Shown: positions 1 through 7,591, counted from the stretch's first letter. The stretch: 12,612 bases of DNA from Choanephora cucurbitarum (GCA_025331435.1 JAIWNI010000289.1:1-12612); one strand, 5' to 3'. Translations and numbers: made by a program. The notes: generated by a model not told the origin, from the letters alone.

Positions 1-2030
1 ACAGTCGAGGCCGAGATTAACATAGGTGAAGTAGTGACAGATTCAGTTGGCGAAGATGGTGATGATCTAGGTGGTGGCATACTTTCGTCACTTGAAATGG
101 GATCTTTACTGCTGGTTTCATCAGTGTCAGAGTCACTACTGCTAGATATGTGAATGAAGCTTATGGACGGCAGATGATGTATCTGGAGTTGTGATGATGT
201 TGATGTCTGAACTTCAGTATGAATTGTGGTGGAGTGAGAGTTCAAGTTGTCATGACTGGATATGACACTGGCTGCACTGCAGACGCTACCGGTATCGTTG
301 ATACCTTGTTCTTCTTCGGTAATCACATGATCTCTTTCAGAGATAGGCTTGTCCTCAAGATCTTGATTGTCTTCAACTTTTTGAGCCTCTTGACCTTCTT
401 GATCATTTGTTGCTTCACCATTATCCCGTTCCTGTTCATTCAAAATGATACTATCGGGTATGGAAACCATGTCTTCATCCGGTAATGATAAGAGGTCGTT
501 GTTACTTTCAGCGATTGACAGCATATCGTCATCTTGACTAATCGAGGAAGGTTGAGGGGTAGGCCTTGGTATATCAATTTGATTTGATGATGATGGTGGT
601 ACTGGTAAATTTATAGTCTCTGGAACTCTTTGGGGTGGTGGTATGTTCATAGGTGGCATGGGCAGACTGGCTTGACGAGGCAATATCATTACTGGGGTAC
701 TTGGGTCCACCCAGTCTTGTTGAAGAATGTTCTCTTTAGAGGCTTGTCTAACCATTCTGCGTGAGATGGTAGGATCATACCACGGTACGTCTGGTTTACT
801 TCCTTCAGCAGGCTTCAGTCTGTCAATATGAACCAGCGATTTCAGAGGCTCACCAGCCACGGTCTCCAACCGGTATGTACCATATTCTGGATATGACGCA
901 ACTACCATATATGGTCCCTTGAACCTTGGCTCTAGACCGTATCGACCTTCATGTGAGAGCATCACCATATCACCAGGTTCAAATGAAAGCTTTTTGATAT
1001 GCTCATCCCATCTCTCTTTGTCTTTTTCTGCAACAGCTTTGAGTCTGAATTCTGCAGCTGCTCTGTGCTGTCCAAGTTCTTCTAGTTCCCGCGAGGTAAT
1101 GTCTGCAATAGTACGAGGATCAGCTTTTGATGATCGATCTAAATATGGTTGTACTTCGTCTCCTGGTAGACGTGGCTCACGACCGTAGACCAAGAAAAAA
1201 GGTGAGTATCCTGTCGTACTATGTTTGCGAATACGAGTGGCCCACAAAGCTGAGTATACGAAATCGTCCCATCTGTGAATAGCTCCGTTGGTGTATTTTC
1301 TTAACATCTGTTTGATGATACCGTTATAACGCTCCACTTTACTATTGGTGCGAGGATGGAAGGCAGAGGTAAGTTTATGATTAGTGCCTACACGTTGGAG
1401 ATAGGCTTCAACCAGTCCACTGGTGAAATTGGCACCACGGTCAGTAATGATCTCAGAGGGGCACCCAAACTTCATGACAATCTCCTCGTATATGAAATCA
1501 GCCACAGTTTCTTGTGAGGCAATAGGGACTGCTTTGGCAATAGGCCAGTTGGTAAGTGAATCGACGGCGGTAAGTAACCACTTGTTCCCATTGATTGTAG
1601 TTGGGAGCTCGCCTACAAAGTCGAGGTGCCAACGGTCAAAGGCTTTGGGGATAGACAGTGGATGCATTACATCTTGATGGGCTTTCGATCGCCTACTGTT
1701 GACTTGGCATTGAGGGCATGTTTTGAGCCAGTCTTGAATGTCTCTCTTCATTGTAGGCCACCAATAGCGGGACTCCATCATATGACTCATCGTCTTAAAA
1801 CCGGCATGTCCGAACCCAACATGGTATTTCTCAACCCAATCGACTCTATCCTCAAAGGGAACGAACTGCACTTCCTTGATTTCAGTGGCTTCATTTGGCT
1901 TCTCCCCCCTCTTCAGTGTTACCTTACGGTAGACACGATTGTTGCGGACAACAAAATGAGGTCGTTGGGCTTCAACATGGTCTTTGAGTTGTTTGCATTT
2001 GAGTTTACTGATGTTCTCTTCTTTCAGATA
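1..2030 (-). CDS. Element A integrase with C-terminal extension (third frame of pol, partial)
   Basis: I translated this stretch by hand. It stays open in one frame from about 2030 to the window edge, and there is no start codon of its own because it continues pol after a frame change. It begins with a linker, then an HHCC zinc-binding domain (His codons at 1823 and 1808, Cys codons at 1718 and 1709, spacing H-X4-H-X29-C-X2-C). The DDE core follows, with Asp at 1622, Asp at 1442 and Glu at 1334 (D-X59-D-X35-E). A GPY/F module comes next (FKGPY, then SLVHIDRLK) at about 940-800. The rest is a long Pro/Ser/Thr- and Asp/Glu-rich tail with no chromodomain. Integrase inserts the cDNA into the genome. 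The active-site residues are intact, so only the frame change upstream separates it from RT. The missing C-terminus can be inferred from the LTR copy at 5857-6034. Confidence 0.93.
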
Positions 2031-2718
2031 CAAAGAGGCCAGTCGGCTTTCAACTCAGGTGACAATTGATCCCAAGTGGCATACAGAAAGTCTGGTTCCA
2101 TTGAGTCTACAAGAGGAAGTTCTGCTAGCTCGGAACTTCGTGACAAGGCATCAGCTACCGCATTGTCTTTTCCCGGTTTGTATTGTACATTGGGTGAGTA
2201 GAGTTCGTATTCGGCAATCCATCTAACCAAACGACTTGTAGGCTTAGCTTGCGACTGGAAGTAGAGGAGAGGCTTGTGATCACAGAGAACTGTATAACCT
2301 GCTTTACAGCCATCTACCAGACAGCGCCAAGTACGCAAGGCATGGATGATTGCTATAAGCTCTCGTTCCTGAGCGGGGAACTTTTGCTCTGCCAGCGACA
2401 ACTTTCGGGATTCGTATGCGATGGGGGCCCATGTGTTTGTCTGACGATCAGGTTGGAGTAACACAGCGCCAACACCGAAATCGCTAGCGTCTGTTTCTAT
2501 GCGAAAAGGGAGATCCAGATCTGGCAAGCGAAGTACCGGTGGAGATGTCAGCAATGTCTTGAGCTTGAGAAAACTGTCTTCGCATTGATTATTCCAAATA
2601 ATGGCTCTCTTTTTGGCACCAGTGCCGTGTGTTAGTTCGGTGAGTGGGGCGGCTATTGCGCTAAAATTGGGGCAGAACCGTCGGTAATGCTGTGCAAGAC
2701 CAATAAACTGTCGTACCT
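2024..2718 (-). CDS. Element A RT connection and RNase H (second frame of pol)
   Basis: This is the middle piece of element A pol, one frame over from the gag-RT frame. It is open from about 2718 (VRQFIGLAQHYRRF, the start of the RT connection) to a stop at 2024. A methionine codon at 2554 lies inside it, but the piece should be read as a continuation rather than a separate gene. The RNase H domain starts at ETDASDFG, with the first catalytic Asp codon at 2491. The QERELIA segment carries the catalytic Glu, CDHKPL the second Asp and ADALSR the last Asp. RNase H removes the RNA strand of the RNA:DNA hybrid during reverse transcription. The piece ends in DWPL followed by two out-of-frame residues and a stop. 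Element B continues in frame at the same point, which places the second missing base near 2031. Confidence 0.93.
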
Positions 2719-5475
2719 CTGCACATTAGTGGGCCGAGGCCAATTCTGAATGGCTTTCACTTTAGAGTCAGATGGTAAGATACCCTTAGCACTAATCTTG
2801 AAGCCCAGAAACTCTAGCTCGCGAGCAGCAAACGTACACTTCTTGACATTTAGTATAAGCTTAGCATCTTGAAGCCGTTTCAATATCTCAGTAACATGAC
2901 GTCGATGTTCTTCTTCGTTACGGCTGAAAATGAGTATGTCATCAAGATACACCAAGGCAAAACGATCGATACAACCATCTAAGACTTGGTTCATCATGGA
3001 TTGGAAAGTGGGGGGTGCATTACTCAAACCAAAGGGTAAAACTAAAAACTCAAATTTACCGTACCGCGTATTGAAAGCAGTTTTAGGGATATCAGAGTCT
3101 TGCACTCTTATTTGATGATAGCCGGACTTTAGGTCTAGTGTGGTGAAGTAGGATGCACCTTGCAAGTGATCAAGACATTCGTCGATTCGGGGCAACGGTG
3201 TGGCATTTCGTTTGGTCAAGCTGTTGATGGCGCGATAATCAATGCACATGCGCATTGATCCGTCCTTCTTCTTAACTAGTAAAACCGGAGAGCCCCAAGG
3301 GGAACTGCTGCGACGAATTAAGCCCAAAGACAAGAGCTCATTCAACTGTTTATGAAGTTCATCTAACTCGGCTGGACTCATACGAAATGGCATTCGGTTT
3401 ACTGGTTTAGCATCACCCGTATCGATGACATGCTGAACACCTCGTGCAGGTGGTAATCCAGGGAGAGAGTCCAAAAAGACAGCAGGGAAATCTTTGGGTA
3501 ACTCGGACCAAAAAGAGGTATTCTCGTTATCAGAAGCCGATGAAGGTAAATCGTCCATTAAAAATAAGAAACATGCTTGCGCACCCTCTTTTTCAACCGC
3601 TTTCTTGGCTTGTTGTTTTGACATTAGGTAGTTTAATGTAACAGGGGCCACAACATCATCAGTATCATGTCTCAAGTCATCATGAAGAGGCCAGATAGTA
3701 CCATCGGTACCAACATCAAGGCAACATGTGACAGACCAAGAGTCATTCAACCAGTTTGCTTTTGGCTTATGAGTTTTTAACCAAGAGCGGCCTAAGATAA
3801 CATCGAACTTCGTATCAAATACAAAGGCAGACATCGAACTTGAATGACCTTGTAAGTTAAGGTCGAATACCACGCGCTCTGTAATAGGAGAGGTGTTACC
3901 TCCTGCAGTCTCAACCTCACGTCCGTGAACATGATGATGCGTACCTGCTATCAATTGTGACACCCTAGGCGAGATGTAGTTCTCACTAGCACCGTTGTCA
4001 ATAAGAATGTGAACATCCAGCAGCGAACCATCAGAAGATGTAACTAAACCATGGTATAACGGCAAGTAACAAGATACGACGGTGTTTAAGTGCGAAAGAT
4101 GTACGGCATCTAGAGCAAGGGACGAATGGCTTAGACTTTGATTATGACTGATCGTGTCAGAACCTGTAGATATACCTGATATTCTAACGGGTAATAGTTC
4201 CATGGGTAGACGAGTAACGTTATTCGAAGAAGCAGACATCTTAACTGCGGTCGAAAGAGGAGTGAACTGAGATCCCAACTTAGGCTTACTTTGATAAGTA
4301 GTCTCAGACTTAATATGAGTGACCTCATTATGTGACTCATCTGATATAGAAGTCGTAGATACATAAGATGATGAATCAGTGACTTTATTATGAATGGTAG
4401 ACTTAGAAGAATGACTACGATCACAATCAGGTTCAGCAACAGTAGAATCGATAGCGTTTAAAGTGGAAGACTTGACACCAGAACCAGAAGAACTACCACG
4501 ATGACCACCTTGGTTGTGACGGTACTTGTCCTTCATTTTTGATTCATAGTTGGCTAAATCCTTAGCTCGAGTACGACATTCATTAATTTTGTGACCTTTA
4601 CGAGAGCAGTAATGGCAAGTACCAGAGAAAGGGGGACCACGAGCAGCACGGTTATCTTTGCTGTAAGTAGAATGATAGCCTTGTTGATGATGATTACGCG
4701 AGTGAAGAACATCACAATCCATAGGATCATTGAATGTTGATGATGGTTCAACGACCGTACCAGTATGGGCAGATGAGCGGAGAACATTAGGAGCATAACC
4801 ACTGTTTGTGGATTGTGTAGACGGATGATGAGCAGCCTCAAAGTCCAGAGCCTCACGAAGTACTCGCTCCATCGTACGGTCTTCAATACTGATACCCCGT
4901 ATGCGTTGGATGAGTTCAACCTCACGAAGACCACGAAAAAAGATGTCAAACAAGAACTGCTCCATGACTTGTTGAGCAGTCAGACCAGAAGTGTTTAGCA
5001 GCATGGATATGTCCATAAACGTATCAACGTAGGCTTGGATAGAGGACGTTTGGCGAGTGTTATAGAGACGATCACGCACCATGTCTTCTGCATTCGCAGG
5101 ACGAAAGGTGATGATTAAGAGATTTTTGAACGATGGCCAATCAGAAGGGCCGGTACCATTTATTTCTTGACTTGAAAACCAGGCTTCGGCACGACCAGAA
5201 AGAAGGGTACGAGCGAAACGGAAGGTTTGAACATCATCCCATGAGTAATACTCCTTTAGACGATCAATAGAACGAAGCCAGCTATCCAGTTTCCATACAT
5301 TTCGGCTCCCATCGTAAGCTTCAGGACGTTGCAATTGGATAGATGGGGGCTTAGCCAAAATGTTCTGAGAAGAATCGGCCGTCTGAGTTTGTAAGACCCT
5401 TGTCAATTGAGTCACGAAATCAATTACAGCAGGGTGTACGTTTGAGTCTTGAGCAGATTGATGAGAATTATCCAT
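2653..5475 (-). CDS. Element A Gag-protease-reverse transcriptase polyprotein (940 aa, broken after RT)
   Basis: The start is ATG at 5475, 235 bases inside the 5' LTR edge, matching the position of the element B start. Residues about 60-240 form a retrotransposon Gag capsid region (GRAEAWF, WPSFKN, then RDRLYN). A CCHC zinc knuckle, CHYCSRKGHKINEC, lies at residues 287-300. A Ser/Thr/Asn-rich linker of about 180 residues follows. The aspartic protease motif is LIDNGASENY with Asp at residue 493; position 494 is Asn where the family has Ser or Thr. RT then runs from about residue 690, with LDLKSGYHQ and the catalytic YLDD at 843-846. Gag, PR and RT share one frame, so no frameshift is needed between gag and pol in this element. 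After residue 919 the frame is lost by one base near 2719 and 21 unrelated residues precede the stop. Confidence 0.96.
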   Translation of the reverse strand: MDNSHQSAQDSNVHPAVIDFVTQLTRVLQTQTADSSQNILAKPPSIQLQRPEAYDGSRNVWKLDSWLRSIDRLKEYYSWDDVQTFRFARTLLSGRAEAWFSSQEINGTGPSDWPSFKNLLIITFRPANAEDMVRDRLYNTRQTSSIQAYVDTFMDISMLLNTSGLTAQQVMEQFLFDIFFRGLREVELIQRIRGISIEDRTMERVLREALDFEAAHHPSTQSTNSGYAPNVLRSSAHTGTVVEPSSTFNDPMDCDVLHSRNHHQQGYHSTYSKDNRAARGPPFSGTCHYCSRKGHKINECRTRAKDLANYESKMKDKYRHNQGGHRGSSSGSGVKSSTLNAIDSTVAEPDCDRSHSSKSTIHNKVTDSSSYVSTTSISDESHNEVTHIKSETTYQSKPKLGSQFTPLSTAVKMSASSNNVTRLPMELLPVRISGISTGSDTISHNQSLSHSSLALDAVHLSHLNTVVSCYLPLYHGLVTSSDGSLLDVHILIDNGASENYISPRVSQLIAGTHHHVHGREVETAGGNTSPITERVVFDLNLQGHSSSMSAFVFDTKFDVILGRSWLKTHKPKANWLNDSWSVTCCLDVGTDGTIWPLHDDLRHDTDDVVAPVTLNYLMSKQQAKKAVEKEGAQACFLFLMDDLPSSASDNENTSFWSELPKDFPAVFLDSLPGLPPARGVQHVIDTGDAKPVNRMPFRMSPAELDELHKQLNELLSLGLIRRSSSPWGSPVLLVKKKDGSMRMCIDYRAINSLTKRNATPLPRIDECLDHLQGASYFTTLDLKSGYHQIRVQDSDIPKTAFNTRYGKFEFLVLPFGLSNAPPTFQSMMNQVLDGCIDRFALVYLDDILIFSRNEEEHRRHVTEILKRLQDAKLILNVKKCTFAARELEFLGFKISAKGILPSDSKVKAIQNWPRPTNVQRYDSLLVLHSITDGSAPILAQ

Positions 5476-5709
5476 GTCAATTTAAGATTGAGAGGGTAAT
5501 AACAGAGAACAGATAAGGTGCAGAGAGAAAGAGAAAAAATCGGTGATGACAGTGATCGATGATTTTTGTAGGCGAAGGTAGACAGCAGAAGAAACACCCG
5601 TAGAAGAGTGCAGAAAATACCAGTAAATGGGGGACAAATAAAGTGAGAGAAAATAGACAACAACAGCAGGAAGAGAAAAAGAAAAAAATAATGCAGAGAT
5701 GCTACCAGT
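5476..5709 (-). other. Element A PBS and 5' leader
   Basis: This is the untranslated leader between the 5' LTR and the gag ATG. Read on the minus strand it opens with a 2-nt spacer and the primer-binding site, then becomes pyrimidine-rich, with long C/T tracts, up to the start codon. Two open frames in it (5424-5663 and 5482-5793) show no domain, overlap the gag start or the LTR, and are not supported as genes. Confidence 0.75.
5696..5707 (-). promoter_or_regulatory. Element A primer-binding site (tRNA-primed minus-strand DNA synthesis)
   Basis: On the minus strand this reads TGGTAGCATCTC, starting 2 nt from the LTR edge. TGG is the complement of the CCA 3' end of a tRNA. The same 12 bases occur at the same place in element B, so both should use a tRNA ending GAGAUGCUACCA. 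The implied A1:U72 acceptor pair with A73 is typical of eukaryotic initiator tRNA-Met, but the exact tRNA cannot be fixed without the genome. Confidence 0.85.
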
Positions 5710-5838
5710 TGTCAGCTTCACGTGGGTATGAAAGTAAGTGATCCAACTATTACGCCTGTGAAACTGATATATAGTGTGATCACTGTGATTCAAAGATATT
5801 AAAAAGATAAAGACTTTATAATATCTTTTATCACAGCC

Positions 5839-5846
5839 TATTTATA
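5839..5846 (-). promoter_or_regulatory. TATA box of element A 5' LTR
   Basis: TATAAATA on the minus strand, followed by GG, about 130 bases before the inner LTR edge. This fits a U3 promoter that transcribes leftward into element A gag. Confidence 0.6.
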
Positions 5847-5853
5847 CTACAAC

Positions 5854-6034
5854 TTATAAATGGTCCGGACCGGACCGGCGCTGCCGCTTGGCCGGGCTGC
5901 TGTTATTAAGCTTTGGCTTAAACTTGCGTTTCTTGTTTACGTTCCAGTTGCGTAGGAACGCAGGGACATCCTCAGTGTTGGCAAAGTCCAACTTCACTTG
6001 GTTGCTAAGAGAACTGTTATTTATTGCTATGACA
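5854..6034 (-). other. LTR copy of the element A pol C-terminal tail (basic, NLS-like)
   Basis: In the 3' LTR, outside the window, the same sequence would be the end of pol; here, in the 5' LTR, it is an untranslated copy. The first LTR base is the third base of an Asn codon, then 59 codons follow before TAA. The encoded tail contains NKKRKFKPKL and, after a short spacer, PAKRQRR: two clusters of Lys/Arg like a bipartite nuclear localisation signal. Element B has the same arrangement in the same phase, with NKKRFKPQL, and there the join to pol is directly visible. Translation of element A through its own 3' LTR is inferred from this parallel. Confidence 0.7.
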
Positions 6035-6037
6035 TTA
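6034..6037 (+). repeat. Target-site duplication of element B, left copy (ATTA)
   Basis: ATTA directly before the 5' LTR; the same four bases follow the 3' LTR at 12377-12380. The first base is also the last base of the element A LTR. Confidence 0.8.
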
Positions 6038-6317
6038 TGTCGTAGAAAATAACGATTTAAAGCATAAACAGCCAATCGAAGTCGAATATAACTTGCCCTT
6101 TATGTATAATCCAAATAAGAAAAGGTTCAAACCCCAACTGTTGAACAAGAGAAGAAAGAAGACCCGATTGAATCTCATTTGTACAAAGCGTTTACCTTTT
6201 GGAAAAAGTCAGACACGTCTCTAATTCGTCAACGAACAACAATCAATCAAGTTGGAGTATTTAATTGCTTCCTTCTTTATTTAACATAGTATGAATATTT
6301 AGTATAGATAGAAAAAG

Positions 6318-6325
6318 TATAAATA
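6318..6325 (+). promoter_or_regulatory. TATA box of element B 5' LTR
   Basis: TATAAATA, about 238 bases before the inner LTR edge, well placed for an RNA start within the LTR that reads through gag-pol. The same octamer serves element A on the opposite strand. The copy in the 3' LTR is at 12139-12146. Confidence 0.6.
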
Positions 6326-6353
6326 CCGTGTTGTTGAATATTATAAGCTCTTT

Positions 6354-6447
6354 ATCTTAGACTTATAATATCAAAACACAGGTAACATAACTTAAAGAAA
6401 TATAAAATAAAATAAAAAGATCTTAGACTTATAATATCAAAACACAG
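6354..6447 (+). repeat. 28-bp direct repeat pair within element B 5' LTR
   Basis: An identical 28-bp unit beginning ATCTTAGACTTATAATATC occurs at 6354-6381 and 6420-6447, starts 66 bp apart, with an A-rich spacer. It is repeated in the 3' LTR at 12175-12202 and 12241-12268. Lying downstream of the TATA box, it may be in R/U5, where it could hold processing, termination or packaging signals. The role is unknown. Confidence 0.85.
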
Positions 6448-6508
6448 ACAACGTCACTGTCTTCTAGAACTATTTCCAGTAATCTGATTGGCTAAAAATA
6501 CTTCTAAA

Positions 6509-6518
6509 GTCACGTGAC
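6509..6518 (+). promoter_or_regulatory. GTCACGTGAC palindrome (E-box-like) in element B 5' LTR
   Basis: A perfect 10-bp palindrome with a CACGTG core, the site type bound by bHLH factors such as fungal Cbf1/Pho4 relatives. Element A carries CACGTG at 5719-5724, also near the inner end of its LTR. Binding is not shown. Confidence 0.35.
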
Positions 6519-6557
6519 CTGCTGTAGACATCCTTAACAAAATATCAAGACGACAAT

Positions 6558-6569
6558 TGGTAGCATCTC
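6558..6569 (+). promoter_or_regulatory. Element B primer-binding site
   Basis: TGGTAGCATCTC starts 2 nt after the LTR end and matches element A over 12 bases. With a one-base gap the match extends into TGC. It would pair with a tRNA whose 3' end is GAGAUGCUACCA. Confidence 0.87.
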
Positions 6570-6734
6570 CTGCTGTATCTCTGGACCTATTGCTTCCTGC
6601 CTGCCTTTGTGCTGATCTATTGACTTACCTGAATTAATTTACTGTTTGCCTCTGTACTGTTTACTGGTTGCCTCTGTGCTGCTTATTGTTTATCTCTGTG
6701 AATCCTGCCTTGTTGAACTAAAAAAAGAAAAAAA
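6570..6734 (+). other. Element B 5' leader with short tandem repeats
   Basis: Non-coding leader between the PBS and the gag ATG at 6735. It contains about three imperfect 22-bp tandem units at 6646-6667, 6668-6689 and 6690-6711, built around TGCCTCTGTRCTG, and related single copies earlier near 6601. The last 15 bases before the ATG are nearly all A, a favourable start context in fungi. The repeats may be part of a packaging or dimerisation signal, but nothing in the sequence proves this. Confidence 0.7.
6646..6711 (+). repeat. 22-bp imperfect tandem repeats in element B leader
   Basis: Three adjacent 22-bp units; the first two are clearly alike (TTGCCTCTGTACTG and TTGCCTCTGTGCTG), the third more degenerate. 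Confidence 0.65.
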
Positions 6735-7100
6735 ATGTCCGCTGAAAATACCGCTCCTATTATGAATGAAAATTCTGCCATTGCATCGTTAATCCAAGAA
6801 TTTACTAAAGCATTGACTATGAACAATGGTAACCGAGTACCTCGTACACAAGAACCTCCTACATACGATGGCGCTCGTGATGCTATGATAATTGATTCGT
6901 GGATCCGTACCTTCGAACGATATACCGATTTTCAAGGCTGGGATTCTGTGCAAAAGAAAAGGTATGCTGTTACCTTACTCCGCGGACGAGCTGATACCTG
7001 GTATCGCACACTCGAATCTGGTGAAGATGAACCGGAAGACTGGTTGACCTTCAAGAGAGAACTCGTCGAATTTTTAGACCTGACGATTCGGTACGTCTAG
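6735..7100 (+). CDS. Element B Gag, N-terminal part (cut short by a frame change)
   Basis: Starts at the ATG at 6735 in an A-rich context. It encodes the first part of the capsid protein: PPTYDGARD, then LLRGRADTWY and WLTFKRELVEF, which align with YDGSRN, LLSGRAEAWF and WPSFKN in element A Gag. Gag assembles the virus-like particle in which reverse transcription takes place. After codon TTT at 7071-7073 the frame is lost within a run of five T and a stop follows at 7098-7100. The rest of the same domain continues in another frame from 7073. One additional T in the run would make it continuous with the next piece. Compared with element A, in which this domain is one frame, this looks like a one-base loss or a sequencing error. 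Confidence 0.88.
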   Translation: MSAENTAPIMNENSAIASLIQEFTKALTMNNGNRVPRTQEPPTYDGARDAMIIDSWIRTFERYTDFQGWDSVQKKRYAVTLLRGRADTWYRTLESGEDEPEDWLTFKRELVEFLDLTIRYV

Positions 7101-7591
7101 CCCGTGATAGGTTGGCAGCTTATCGACAAAACGGCTCTTTGAATAACTATGTCAATGGATTCATGGACATTATTGCTGCAATTCCTGGCATAACTGAAGA
7201 TGAATCTTGTGACAAGTTCATGCGTGGACTGTCCAACCGCGACACTCGTTCCCAAGTACGCCAAGCACAATCCGCTACCTTGAGAGACGCTGTTCGTGTC
7301 GCTATTGCCCATGATAGCGCAATCTATGAGAGTCCATCCTTTTACCGCCGTAACACTGAAAACGTGAACTACAACCGTCCTCCCAGAAGACCTTATGCTG
7401 GTGAACCTATGGACTTGAGTATGATGGCTTCTTCTTCTCGAGAAAATGTTCGATGTCACTACTGTGGTAAGACTGGCCATATTCGTCGATACTGCAAGGT
7501 GCGCGCTGAAGAGATCCGTCAGATGGAACAAGACCGTTATCTCAAAGTGAATAAGGGTAGTAATGCGGGTTCATCAAAGGATTTTCATTAA
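7073..7591 (+). CDS. Element B Gag, C-terminal part with CCHC zinc knuckle
   Basis: Continues Gag from FRPDDSVRLARDRL, which matches FRPANAEDMVRDRL in element A, so translation should enter here from the frame of the preceding piece rather than start anew. The second half of the capsid domain is followed by the nucleocapsid knuckle CHYCGKTGHIRRYC at 7454-7495 (C-X2-C-X4-H-X4-C), which binds element RNA and tRNA. The frame ends at TAA 7589-7591. The pol frame is already open from 7564 and lies -1 relative to this one, giving a 28-nt overlap. In element A, gag and pol are one frame, so the break here could be a one-base loss in the T4 run 7582-7585, or a -1 frameshift site. No canonical slippery heptamer was found in the overlap. 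Confidence 0.9.
   Translation, partial: FRPDDSVRLARDRLAAYRQNGSLNNYVNGFMDIIAAIPGITEDESCDKFMRGLSNRDTRSQVRQAQSATLRDAVRVAIAHDSAIYESPSFYRRNTENVNYNRPPRRPYAGEPMDLSMMASSSRENVRCHYCGKTGHIRRYCKVRAEEIRQMEQDRYLKVNKGSNAGSSKDFH

Larger units (their letters stand above)
1..6034 (-). mobile_element. Element A: Ty3/gypsy LTR retrotransposon, left end cut by the window
   Basis: Read on the minus strand, the domain order is LTR, PBS, Gag, protease, RT, RNase H, integrase, which is the Ty3/gypsy (Metaviridae-type) order; Ty1/copia elements place integrase before RT. The 5' LTR is 5710-6034. The 3' LTR and polypurine tract are not in the window, which ends inside the C-terminal extension after integrase. The coding region is open apart from two one-base frame changes, near 2719 and near 2030, and most catalytic residues are present. 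The protease active site reads D-N-G instead of D-S/T-G. The copy therefore looks only lightly decayed, or its frame changes are sequence errors. It is homologous to element B along the whole pol protein but clearly diverged, and the LTRs show no evident similarity outside their ends and coding tails. Confidence in class is very high. Confidence 0.95.
5710..6034 (-). repeat. Element A 5' LTR (325 bp)
   Basis: Bounded by the inverted ends TGTCA (5710-5714) and TGACA (6030-6034). The inner edge lies 2 nt from the PBS, which fixes it independently. Read on the minus strand it starts with an open frame of 59 codons ending in a stop at 5854-5856, has a TATA box at 5839-5846 just after that stop, and a CACGTG palindrome at 5719-5724 near its inner end. 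A GC-rich stretch, GGTCCGGACCGGACCGG, lies just before the stop. The outer edge is inferred from the terminal inverted repeat; the matching 3' LTR is outside the window. Confidence 0.85.
6038..6555 (+). repeat. Element B 5' LTR (518 bp)
   Basis: Begins TGTCG and ends CGACA, perfect 5-bp inverted ends. It matches 11859-12376 base for base as far as I could read. Content: coding tail of pol (6038-6224, untranslated in this copy), TATA box at 6318-6325, two copies of a 28-bp direct repeat (6354-6381 and 6420-6447), a reversed CCAAT (ATTGG, 6487-6491) and the palindrome GTCACGTGAC at 6509-6518. Confidence 0.96.

Noticed and set aside
1..2226. Plus-strand open frames in the left part (219-485, 919-1188, 1423-1677, 1626-2069, 1984-2226)
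   Set aside because: They lie antisense to the element A integrase and tail, and show no domain of their own.
5424..5793. Two minus-strand open frames in the element A leader
   Set aside because: Pyrimidine-rich composition, no domain, overlap with the gag start and LTR; leader sequence is the simpler reading.
5861..5880. GC-rich CCGGACCGGACC stretch as a regulatory hairpin or terminator
   Set aside because: It lies inside the LTR coding tail (Arg-Ser-Gly-Pro-Asp codons) and is explained by coding.
5854..6075. 73-codon minus-strand frame across the junction of the two 5' LTRs
   Set aside because: Its first 13 codons are antisense element B LTR joined by chance to the LTR-encoded tail of element A; only the tail part has meaning.
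7071..7077. Programmed -1 frameshift at the T-run in element B gag
   Set aside because: It resembles U-rich slippery sites but lacks a full X XXY YYZ heptamer and lies in the middle of the capsid domain, where no frameshift is expected.
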